Shown here: in pieces, positions 8,601 to 15,409 of the stretch
Layout of the letters: each line of letters begins with the position of its first letter
How positions within the stretch are numbered: the stretch's first letter is position 1
Origin: an uncultured Lachnospiraceae bacterium
GTDB taxonomy: Bacteria > Bacillota > Clostridia > Lachnospirales > Lachnospiraceae
DNA length: 64,000 nucleotides
Assembly: GCA_902786515.1 (NCBI GenBank)
Contig: CADADA010000006.1
Span: forward strand, 1-64,000
Reading direction: 5' to 3'
Made by a program: the position numbers and the translations under genes
The notes under the pieces: generated by a model
Told to the model about the DNA's origin: nothing
The model's input: the letters and a program-made list of their open reading frames with translations, nothing else
The model's database searches: none

Positions 8601-9079
8601 TAGATCCTTGGAATTCGTTTGGCATAACAGTAAGTGACGGAACTACAACAACAAATTTAACAACAACAGCAAATGACGGTGTAGTAACAGGTACATGGAC
8701 ACCGGATCATGAAGGAACATATACATTAACAGCAGTATTCAAATCATTCTCCGGTGCACAGTTTACAAAGACAATGCAATACGTTATCTCAAACGGTAAT
8801 AAAGCGGTTGTATATTATAACAACAGTGCATGGTCATCAGCAAACATTCATTATAAGGTAGATAACGGCTCATGGACATCAGTACCGGGTGTACAGATGC
8901 AGTCAAGTGATTCGCCAAGATATACATGGATGTATACGATTGATTTAAATGATGAAGAAGGCGCAACAGTTTGCTTCAATAATGGAGCAGGTTCATGGGA
9001 TAGCCAGAATGGAAACAACTATCATGTGGGTGTTGGTCAGTACGCGATTATTTACGGAAATGTAATACAGTTAGGTTAA
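5678..9079 (+). CDS. Secreted papain-like cysteine peptidase with three starch-binding-like modules
   Basis: A 1133-residue exported protein. A signal peptide (KKSTKRILSLLLALIMTVS start) is followed by an acidic linker and a C1-type peptidase domain (about 95-345). The catalytic Cys110 lies in the GSCTCWAE stretch, His270 in GHRMTIVGYDD and Asn303 in IVNSWGT. After a beta-rich linker come three closely related modules of about 90 residues (488-578, 757-847, 1043-1133), each with a YYxNNSWSNAxIHYxVDNGSW start and a CFNDGNNNWDSNNGNNY core, which resembles CBM25/26 starch-binding domains. Ig-like segments separate them. No sortase motif or C-terminal membrane segment is present, so it is probably released or starch-bound. 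The pairing of a peptidase with starch-binding domains is unusual; the alternative is that the modules bind another glycan. Confidence 0.88.
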   Translation: MKKSTKRILSLLLALIMTVSVTNGASIVSNAEENETNQNGELYSSSYATGDTTTEEEVANDTNAMSSADFIAQFEDESAADDGYPTAVDNSTSVYFPAVGNQRSVGSCTCWAEVYYAFTYANCKAKNVPATGNNVMSPAFVYNQIKKYGGGSSYPKAFNVLRFEGVPSKNTADFEDYYSETACKTWFPEESIWNEAGQNRLTSYTYVSHPGTISSPTDSDLNEIKGYLSDGKLVTYSCDIFGWRYEMLESGSAHSGELIATHAVQSDSGHRMTIVGYDDNVYYDINGDGTIQDAERGAFKIVNSWGTTYANNGFSWVSYDAINYTSQAGVSSTNREVAMNGFAVQYVQPNGFQSSDMKMVMTLNTASRDEARVNIKAVDSANVNSNMNFTAFSNRNVMQYALDGSSIATDGTVTFDLKNVVEDLTADTIGNYTWSVTVSDTTSNSNELTLKDAKITVNGNEYARVADAGSSVNGSSATYEFVPSAGNVATVYYQNNSWSNANIHYRVDNGSWTSVPGVKMTTSDITGYTWKYTIPLSNQNGVTVCFNDGNNNWDSNNGNNYYLGAGQYGIKNGNITELGMSASVNISGSAGDMYADVTVENGVAPYTFEYSYTRDGGDLRKGTSTNSHIYMSCYTKGFYEFNVKVTDATGNVCNAKGELDFPGPYIEITPDKAGPQKVGTTVKFTGEYYNFYYEKFAPYFYWEISKDGKTYDGTVTGKSIEFTPDEAGVYTIKYYTLSYMGTYFEKVITYEFVDSNVATVYYHNNSWSNAYVHYRVDNGSWTSVPGVKMQASDIAGYEWKFDIDLNSQNGATVCFNDGNNNWDSNNGNNYYIAKGKYGVSNGNVTEIKDNNEFTAKVSVDRAVGGKYNKTNISVAVENGTAVKYSYYIYPYGQEKNIGYGVRNTTYSTYGFTPYTEGTYTIEVEATDADGNIASDKIEQYVVEGLKCESFTASVASPQATGTAINLTAKFVNYQVDPWNSFGITVSDGTTTTNLTTTANDGVVTGTWTPDHEGTYTLTAVFKSFSGAQFTKTMQYVISNGNKAVVYYNNSAWSSANIHYKVDNGSWTSVPGVQMQSSDSPRYTWMYTIDLNDEEGATVCFNNGAGSWDSQNGNNYHVGVGQYAIIYGNVIQLG

Positions 9080-9094
9080 ATACTATTTAAAGAT

Positions 9095-9132
9095 GCAGGC
9101 AACGGTCGTAAGTGGCTGTTGCCTGTTTTTTT
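9095..9132 (+). terminator. Rho-independent terminator after the peptidase gene
   Basis: Arms CAGGCAAC / GTTGCCTG followed by seven T residues. Confidence 0.8.
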
Positions 9133-9151
9133 ACACTCATTTTACACGTAC

Positions 9152-9181
9152 TTGAAAAAACACCTATAATTATGCTACAAT
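9152..9181 (+). promoter_or_regulatory. Promoter of the leuDC-like / signalling gene run
   Basis: TTGAAA (9152-9157), 18 bp spacer, TACAAT (9176-9181) with an upstream TG (extended -10). It is the only clear promoter seen before the run of same-strand genes ending at 17722. Confidence 0.6.
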
Positions 9182-9215
9182 AAAGGTTAGTTATATTGAT
9201 ATGGAGGCATATAAA

Positions 9216-9692
9216 ATGGGAAAAATTTTTAAATTCAATCAGGATGTGGATACGGATCAGATTATTGCATCACAGTATCTGTTATTTCCGACAATAGATG
9301 AGATGAAAGCACATACATTTGAGTCGCTTGATCCGGATTTTGCAGCAAATGTAAAACCGGGAGATTATGTTGTGGCATCAGAAAATTTTGGGTGCGGTTC
9401 ATCGAGGGAGCAGGCTCCCGGTGTATTAAAAGCTTTAGGAGTGAAAGCTGTAGTTGCAAAATCATTTGCAAGAATCTTTTATAGAAATGCAATTAATATA
9501 GGACTGCCGGTAATAGTATGTAAGGAATTGCATGAAAATGTTGAGGCCGGTGAAGAGATGGAATTATCATTGCAGGAAGGAATAGTGCGTGTGGGTGAAA
9601 AGACATTTACATGTACAAAATTACCGGAATATATGCAGGGAATTTTAGATCAGGGCGGATTAATCGCGTCATTAAACAAGGAAGAATCATAG
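9216..9692 (+). CDS. leuD: 3-isopropylmalate dehydratase-like small subunit, copy 1
   Basis: This is the swivel domain of the aconitase superfamily, which completes the active site of the large subunit encoded next. The hallmarks are VDTDQIIASQYL near the N-terminus, ENFGCGSSREQAP and FARIFYRNA. The substrate loop reads YLLF. In this family hydrophobic residues after YL suit isopropylmalate-like substrates, whereas YLRT marks homoaconitase. The ATG at 9216 is 8 bp after GGAGG (9203-9207); an upstream in-frame ATG at 9201 overlaps that site. It is followed 13 bp later by its large-subunit partner. It could instead serve citramalate or another methylmalate. Confidence 0.88.
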   Translation: MGKIFKFNQDVDTDQIIASQYLLFPTIDEMKAHTFESLDPDFAANVKPGDYVVASENFGCGSSREQAPGVLKALGVKAVVAKSFARIFYRNAINIGLPVIVCKELHENVEAGEEMELSLQEGIVRVGEKTFTCTKLPEYMQGILDQGGLIASLNKEES

Positions 9693-9705
9693 GAGGTAAC
9701 AAGCA

Positions 9706-10953
9706 GTGGGAATGACAATTGCAGAAAAGATAATTGCGGCAGCAGCAGGTGTTGAAAGTGTGAAGCCGGGAGATATACATACAGTGGAACTTGACAGATT
9801 GATGAGTAATGACGGAACGACTCATCTTACTATAGATATGTATAACAAATTAAAAAATCCGCATATTGCAGATGTGAACAAATTAGTGTGGATTGTTGAC
9901 CATAATGTGCCGTGTGACAGTGTTAAGACAGCAGCATCACACAAAAAAATGCGTGATTTTGCAAAAGAACATGGTATAAAGTTTTATGAAGGAGAAGGTG
10001 TCTGTCATCAGGTGATGATGGAAAAACATGTTACGTCAGGAGAATTGATATTTGGAGCTGACAGCCATACATGTGCCTATGGAGCAGTTGGAGCATTTGG
10101 AACGGGTGTCGGCTGTACGGATTATTTATACGCCATGGTAACCGGACATTCATGGCTTCTGGTACCTGAGACACTTCGTTTTAATCTTACAGGTAAGCTT
10201 CCTGAGGGTGTTTATGCCCGTGATCTGATTCTTACGATTATTGGGAAAATAGGTGCAAATGGTGCTAATTATATGGCTATGGAATTTGGTGGTGAAGGAC
10301 TTAAGACACTGAACATGAGTGACAGAATCTCAATCTGCAATCTCTGTGTTGAGGCAGGTGCCAAGACAGCACTCATGGAAGTGGATGAGATTACGCTTGA
10401 TTATCTGAAAGAACATGGAAGAGAACCAAAGCACGTATTTAAAAGCGATGAGGATGCGAATTTTGCAAAGGTGTATGATATCGATTTATCTACGATAAAA
10501 CCGATTGTAGCAAAACCGCATTTTGTGGACAGTGTCGTAGATGCGAAGGAATGTGTGGGAACACACATAGATGAAGCATTTTTGGGTTCATGTAATAATG
10601 GAAGAATAGAAGATTTAAGAGCAGGTGCGGATATTATTAAAGGTAAAAAGGTTCATCCGATGGTAAGATTTTTAGTTGTACCAGCGAGTGCAGATGTTTA
10701 CAAGCAGGCTTTATATGAGGGAATCATTGATACGTTCATGGAAGCAGGAGCGATTGTGATGAACCCGAATTGCAGCGTTTGCTGGGGAAGCTGTCAGGGT
10801 GTTATCGGAGAAAATGAAGTGTTGATAAGTACAGGTACAAGAAACTTTAAGGGCCGTGCAGGACATAAAGATTCGTTTGTATATTTAGCTTCGGCTGCCA
10901 CGGTTACGGCTTCGGCAATTAAGGGCGAGATTGCCACGGCAGATATGGTTTAG
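9706..10953 (+). CDS. leuC: 3-isopropylmalate dehydratase-like large subunit, copy 1
   Basis: A 415-residue [4Fe-4S] hydro-lyase that would isomerise 2-alkylmalates. Cluster cysteines are Cys296 (GSCNNG), Cys356 and Cys359 (NCSVCWG). The GADSHTCAYGAVGAFGTGVG active-site region is present. The cluster motifs deviate from the usual GSCTNG and CGPC, so this copy is the more divergent of the two in the window and may have a shifted substrate. The start is GTG at 9706, placed 9 bp after AGGAGG; the ATG two codons on is too far. It forms a pair with the preceding small subunit. Confidence 0.88.
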   Translation: MGMTIAEKIIAAAAGVESVKPGDIHTVELDRLMSNDGTTHLTIDMYNKLKNPHIADVNKLVWIVDHNVPCDSVKTAASHKKMRDFAKEHGIKFYEGEGVCHQVMMEKHVTSGELIFGADSHTCAYGAVGAFGTGVGCTDYLYAMVTGHSWLLVPETLRFNLTGKLPEGVYARDLILTIIGKIGANGANYMAMEFGGEGLKTLNMSDRISICNLCVEAGAKTALMEVDEITLDYLKEHGREPKHVFKSDEDANFAKVYDIDLSTIKPIVAKPHFVDSVVDAKECVGTHIDEAFLGSCNNGRIEDLRAGADIIKGKKVHPMVRFLVVPASADVYKQALYEGIIDTFMEAGAIVMNPNCSVCWGSCQGVIGENEVLISTGTRNFKGRAGHKDSFVYLASAATVTASAIKGEIATADMV

Positions 10954-10980
10954 TGCAAAAAGGAAAGGAACAAAAGTATC

Positions 10981-11472
10981 ATGGATAAATTTAGTGGAAA
11001 AATATGGGTACTCGGAGATGATATAGATACAGACATTATTATACCTACAGAATATCTGGCGCTGAAGACAGTTGATGATATGAAACCGTATGCGTTTTCG
11101 CCTTTGCGTCCTGAACTTGCAGGTCAGATAAGCGAAGGAGATATTATTGTAGCAGGAAAGAACTTCGGTTGTGGTTCATCAAGAGAGCAGGCACCGGAGA
11201 TTATAAAAGCTCTTGGAATAAAGTGCGTTATTGCGAAATCATTTGCAAGAATCTTTTTCCGTAATTCGTTTAATAATGGTTTGCTTTTGATAGAAAATGA
11301 AGATTTACATGACGTAGTAAAGGAAGGCGATAATATTACAGTCTGTGTAAATAACTTCATAGAACATGAAAATAAGAAGTACCCGATTGCAGAACTTCCA
11401 CAGAATCTTGTGGATATCGTAAATGCAGGCGGACTTGTAAAGGCTATGAGAAAACTTAATGGTCTGGATTAG
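10981..11472 (+). CDS. leuD: 3-isopropylmalate dehydratase-like small subunit, copy 2
   Basis: A second LeuD-type subunit of 163 residues, paralogous to the one at 9216. Motifs are DIDTDIIIPTEYL, KNFGCGSSREQAP and FARIFFRNSF. Its substrate loop reads YLAL, again hydrophobic. GGAAAGGA precedes the ATG. The order small-large is repeated for this second pair, which suggests an old tandem duplication of the whole dimer followed by divergence. Confidence 0.88.
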   Translation: MDKFSGKIWVLGDDIDTDIIIPTEYLALKTVDDMKPYAFSPLRPELAGQISEGDIIVAGKNFGCGSSREQAPEIIKALGIKCVIAKSFARIFFRNSFNNGLLLIENEDLHDVVKEGDNITVCVNNFIEHENKKYPIAELPQNLVDIVNAGGLVKAMRKLNGLD

Positions 11473-11498
11473 TAATTTGTGGAAAGGAATGCAAAAAA

Positions 11499-12743
11499 AT
11501 GGGTAAGACGATTATAGAAAAAATAATAAAGAATAATACCGGAATAGATGCAAAACCGGGAGATATCGTGACGGTAAATGTTGACAGAGTGATGATACAT
11601 GACATTTTTATTCCGTTTGTGGCATCAAAATTTGAAGAAATGGGATTTAAAAAATTATGGGATCCGGACAAGGTTGTTTTGATTTATGATCATCTTGTTC
11701 CTGCAAGTCAGGTAGACGATACCAGACATTTTAAAGTAGGAAATGAATTTGTTCAAAAATACGGGATGAAGAACGTACATCGTTCTGATGGTATCTGTCA
11801 TCAGCTGATGACAGAGGCACTCTATGTAAAACCGGGAAATATTGTTTTTGGTACAGACAGTCACACTACAACTTACGGATGCGTCGGAGCATTTTCATCA
11901 GGAATTGGTTATACAGAGATGGCTAGTATTTTAGGTACAGGAACTATGTGGGTAAAAGTACCGGAAACCATAAAAGTAAATATTACCGGAAAACTGCCTG
12001 ATAATGTTATGGCTAAAGATATTATTTTGAAGCTTATCGGAGATTTGGGAGCGGATGGTGCAACATATAAAGCACTTGAATTTACAGGAGATACAGTTGA
12101 AAATATGACGGTCGCTTCGAGAATGTCAATGTCAAATATGGCTATAGAGGCGGGAGCTAAATGTGCATTGTTTACACCGGATGAAAAGACAGCCGAGTAT
12201 TGTGAAATAGAACTTGATGATAAGCAGAAAGACCTTGTTGGAGATGAGGATGCCGTATATTGCAGAGAAATATGCTATAAGGCAGAGGATTTTGTACCTG
12301 TAATGGCATGTCCGTCAAATGTGGACCATGTTGAACCTGTAAAAGACCTTGTAGGAAAGGAAATAGATCAGGTATTTATCGGTTCATGCACGAATGGCAG
12401 GCTTGAGGATTTGATGGCAGCAGCATCTGTTTTGAAAGGAAAACATGTGGCTCCATTTGTAAAACTTATCATTACACCGGCGAGCAGAAAAATATACAGA
12501 CAGGCTGATGAAAACGGTACTTTAAAGATTCTTGCAGATGCAGGAGCGATGATTACTCACCCGAGCTGTGGACTCTGCTGCGGAAGAACAGGTGGAATCC
12601 TGACAGATGGAGAAGTGGTTGTAGCTACGAATAACAGAAACTTTTTGGGAAGAATGGGAACCTCAAAGGTGGAGATTTATTTAGCATCACCGAGAACGGC
12701 AGCCGCATGTGCAGTTGCAGGTAAAATCGTTGAACCGGTATAG
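11499..12743 (+). CDS. leuC: 3-isopropylmalate dehydratase-like large subunit, copy 2
   Basis: A 414-residue aconitase-superfamily enzyme with cluster cysteines Cys297 (GSCTNGR, canonical), Cys357 and Cys360 (SCGLCCG). The FGTDSHTTTYGCVGAFSSGIG active-site block is present. This copy keeps the standard GSCTNG motif and may be the true leucine enzyme. leuB is found about 20 kb away at 32990, and no leuA lies in the window. The stop codon lies 23 bp before the TIM-barrel/GGDEF gene, on the same strand, so co-transcription is likely. Confidence 0.88.
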   Translation: MGKTIIEKIIKNNTGIDAKPGDIVTVNVDRVMIHDIFIPFVASKFEEMGFKKLWDPDKVVLIYDHLVPASQVDDTRHFKVGNEFVQKYGMKNVHRSDGICHQLMTEALYVKPGNIVFGTDSHTTTYGCVGAFSSGIGYTEMASILGTGTMWVKVPETIKVNITGKLPDNVMAKDIILKLIGDLGADGATYKALEFTGDTVENMTVASRMSMSNMAIEAGAKCALFTPDEKTAEYCEIELDDKQKDLVGDEDAVYCREICYKAEDFVPVMACPSNVDHVEPVKDLVGKEIDQVFIGSCTNGRLEDLMAAASVLKGKHVAPFVKLIITPASRKIYRQADENGTLKILADAGAMITHPSCGLCCGRTGGILTDGEVVVATNNRNFLGRMGTSKVEIYLASPRTAAACAVAGKIVEPV

Positions 12744-12766
12744 TGATTAAAAAAACGAGGTGGAAT

Positions 12767-14557
12767 ATGGGAAGAATTTTGATTGTTTCTATGGAAGATA
12801 ATCTGGAAAAATATAAGGAAGTGGCAAGGGAGTATGAAGTGGGATTTGAAATAAACGATTTTTATAACCCGGACGTACTCGCTGATACCCGCAGACAGAG
12901 GGAAATCATCCATAAATACAGAGAATGTGGGCTTCCGGATTATTTTACCATGCACGGTGCGTTTTATGATGTCATACTGTTTAGTGAAGATAAGGAAATT
13001 GTTGAAGTTTCAAAAAAGAGAATGATAACAAGTATGGATATTGCAGATGAGATAGGAGCTTCGGCAGTAGTTTTTCATACAAATGTCAATCCGTTTCTGG
13101 GAAATGAGTCGTACTTGAACGGAGTAGTCTCGCGTACGGTGGAGTTTTATAAAGAATTGCTGGAAAAGTACCGGAATATAAACATATACATAGAAAATAT
13201 GTTTGATGATAATCCGGGTGTAATCAGTGAAATAGCGCAAAGACTGTGTAAATATGATAATTTTGGTGTCTGCTTTGATTATGCACACGCGAGCATTTCG
13301 AGTACCCCGATGAGAGAATGGATTGAGGCATTAAAGGGATATATAAGACATGTCCATATTAATGATAATGATTTGAAAAATGATTTGCATCTTCAGGTAG
13401 GAACAGGAAAAATCGATTGGAATGAGTTTAAGTATTACTATGAAAATGTTTTTAAGGATGCAGACGTATTGATAGAAACGAATCAGCCGGATGATCAGGT
13501 GGCATCATTTAAGTACATACGGAATTTACTCGAATCAAAAGAGTCGTGTTATGATATAGATAAAGAAAAAAAGCCAAATGCTGAAGAAATGCTTGAAAAT
13601 ATATTTTATTATATGACCGAGCTTTTGGAAGAAAAGAAATTTGAAAAGACATTAAGTATGTTAAATGAATTAGGCAGCAATATTGTCGGAGCCGAGAGAA
13701 CATCATTCTGGTATTGGGATAAAAAAATAAAGAAATACTGGACATTTGCGGCAATGGGAAATGAAAAAATGATGATTGATGAAAAAACCGGCATTGTAGG
13801 AAAATGTATCAGCGAAGACAGGACAATATTGTGCAATGATCCATATTCTATGGAAGAATTTAATGAGACGGTGGACGAGGATACAGGATATGTGACAAAA
13901 TCCATACTGTGTATACCGGTTAAAAATTCAGACGGCGAGGTTATGGGAGCTTTTGAGGCACTGAACAAATATGACCGCCACGGAGAAAATATACCTTTTG
14001 TGGAAGAAGATATAAAGAGACTTTCACTGGTAGCTGCATTTGGGGAGAAGACTATAGAATCATATCTGTTACATCAGGAGGCACAGTCTGATGAACTTAC
14101 GGGACTTAGAAACAGATATGCATTTTATGAGTATTATAATACGAAGCTTTCTAAGAAAAAGGGTAACAAAGCATCCGTTGTTATGTGTGATATTGATCAT
14201 TTTAAGAACATAAATGATACATATGGCCACAATGTGGGAGATTTGGTATTAAGAGAAATTGCCGGCATAATCAGGGATAATGCCGGTAAGGATGATTTGA
14301 CAGTCCGTTGGGGAGGAGAGGAATTTATCGTAATTCTTATGGGGAAAAATGATGATGAAGCCTATGATTTTGCGGAAAACTTAAGAAAAAAGGTACAATC
14401 ACACACATTTGATACAGGAGACGTTCAATTTGGTGTTACTATGTCATTTGGTGTGGGCTTGATTGATTTAGAGAATACGGTTGAAATTAATGTAAAAAAT
14501 GTTGATGAAAAACTTTATAAGGCAAAAAATACAGGAAGAAATAAAGTTGTAAGATGA
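12767..14557 (+). CDS. Fusion: endonuclease-IV-like TIM barrel, GAF, GGDEF diguanylate cyclase
   Basis: A 596-residue soluble protein. Residues 1-255 form a sugar-isomerase/AP-endonuclease-2 type TIM barrel with a full set of candidate metal ligands: His63, His104, Glu143, Asp171, His174, His197, Asp206, His208 and Glu237. Residues about 275-440 are GAF-like. Residues 440-596 are a GGDEF domain with DELTGLRNR, the metal region CDIDHFKNIND and the active motif GGEEF at 516-520, so it probably makes cyclic di-GMP. The RxxD inhibitory site upstream of GGEEF is absent (Gly in place of Arg). The ATG at 12767 follows GAGGTGG; a GTG at 12743 overlaps the leuC stop. Such a fusion is not one I recognise. 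The barrel may sense a sugar, polyol or acid, or may be catalytic. Membrane segments are absent. Confidence 0.85.
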   Translation: MGRILIVSMEDNLEKYKEVAREYEVGFEINDFYNPDVLADTRRQREIIHKYRECGLPDYFTMHGAFYDVILFSEDKEIVEVSKKRMITSMDIADEIGASAVVFHTNVNPFLGNESYLNGVVSRTVEFYKELLEKYRNINIYIENMFDDNPGVISEIAQRLCKYDNFGVCFDYAHASISSTPMREWIEALKGYIRHVHINDNDLKNDLHLQVGTGKIDWNEFKYYYENVFKDADVLIETNQPDDQVASFKYIRNLLESKESCYDIDKEKKPNAEEMLENIFYYMTELLEEKKFEKTLSMLNELGSNIVGAERTSFWYWDKKIKKYWTFAAMGNEKMMIDEKTGIVGKCISEDRTILCNDPYSMEEFNETVDEDTGYVTKSILCIPVKNSDGEVMGAFEALNKYDRHGENIPFVEEDIKRLSLVAAFGEKTIESYLLHQEAQSDELTGLRNRYAFYEYYNTKLSKKKGNKASVVMCDIDHFKNINDTYGHNVGDLVLREIAGIIRDNAGKDDLTVRWGGEEFIVILMGKNDDEAYDFAENLRKKVQSHTFDTGDVQFGVTMSFGVGLIDLENTVEINVKNVDEKLYKAKNTGRNKVVR

Positions 14558-14578
14558 CTTTGGCAGGGGGAAACTCTA

Positions 14579-15406
14579 ATGAATGATAGATTTGTTTTTA
14601 TAAGTTATAGCACCAAAGATGATTTAGAGGTAGACGCAATTGTTAAAATACTGAAAAATGCAGGTATAGAATGCTGGAGAGCACCACAGATGATAGGTGT
14701 TGGTTCAAATTATGCAAAAGAAATACCGAAAGCAATCTCGGGCTGTAGTGTATTTTTGCTGATATTATCAGATAATTCGCAAAACTCCATATGGGTGGAA
14801 AAGGAACTTGATTTTGCCGTGAATGAGAGAAAAACCATTGTTCCGCTTATGATAAGTAATTGTCGTATAAACGACATGTTTAAATTTTATCTTAATAACG
14901 TTCAGACCATATGTTATGAGAATGACAAATGGATTGCACTTGGTATTTTGAGGAAGAGACTGCTGGCACTTTTGGGAAATGACAGAAACGCTGGAATAAA
15001 AGAAGAAACTTCTGCAAATGAAACAGAAAATGAAGAAATCCATAAGCTGTCAAAGGATGAAGAGAGAAAAAAGAAGATTATGAAGCTGATGGATAAGAGT
15101 GATGGGTATAATCCACAGCCTGTTCAATGTGAGAAATGCGGTGGGGAACTTGACATGGTTATGCATGGAATTTACCGTTGCAGAAATTGCAGTACATTGA
15201 ATTATGATACAGTTCACAAAATTAGCGAATATCTTAAAAAGAATGGTGCAAGAAACAGGATACAGATTATGAGAGACACAGGCGTTTCTCTTGCAGCGAT
15301 AGATTACTTTTTTAAAGAAGGTGTCTTTGAAGTGAAAGACAGTGAAAAAACGAAAAATTTTTCTTTAGAAAATTTTTCTAAAGAAAAAAGGGAAAGGTTT
15401 TTTTGA
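14579..15406 (+). CDS. TIR-domain protein with zinc ribbon and helical C-terminus
   Basis: A 275-residue protein. Residues 3-135 are a TIR domain: box 1 FVFISYSTKDD, box 2 around GIECWRAPQMI, and the WVEKEL motif whose Glu76 is the predicted NAD-cleaving residue. A charged linker (140-180) leads to a zinc ribbon with Cys184, Cys187, Cys201 and Cys204, then a helical segment (RIQIMRDTGVSLAAIDYFF) that resembles a helix-turn-helix. Bacterial TIR proteins are often NADases or signal producers in anti-phage defence, though some only bind partners. It starts 21 bp after the GGDEF gene (AGGGGGAAA site) and is 3 bp before the cyclase gene, so all three are likely to be one transcript. Confidence 0.85.
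   Translation: MNDRFVFISYSTKDDLEVDAIVKILKNAGIECWRAPQMIGVGSNYAKEIPKAISGCSVFLLILSDNSQNSIWVEKELDFAVNERKTIVPLMISNCRINDMFKFYLNNVQTICYENDKWIALGILRKRLLALLGNDRNAGIKEETSANETENEEIHKLSKDEERKKKIMKLMDKSDGYNPQPVQCEKCGGELDMVMHGIYRCRNCSTLNYDTVHKISEYLKKNGARNRIQIMRDTGVSLAAIDYFFKEGVFEVKDSEKTKNFSLENFSKEKRERFF
15358..15388. repeat. Perfect 31-bp A+T palindrome at the TIR/cyclase boundary
   Basis: Fifteen-base arms pair perfectly around a single central T at 15373, inside the last codons of the TIR gene and just ahead of the cyclase start at 15410. It may lower translation or transcription of the downstream gene. Part of it may simply reflect the repeated FSxENFSKEK-like coding. Confidence 0.7.
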
Positions 15407-15409
15407 TGT

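Noticed and set aside
12677..12955. Minus-strand open frame at the leuC/GGDEF junction
   Set aside because: It spans the ends of two conserved genes on the other strand and lacks a ribosome site.
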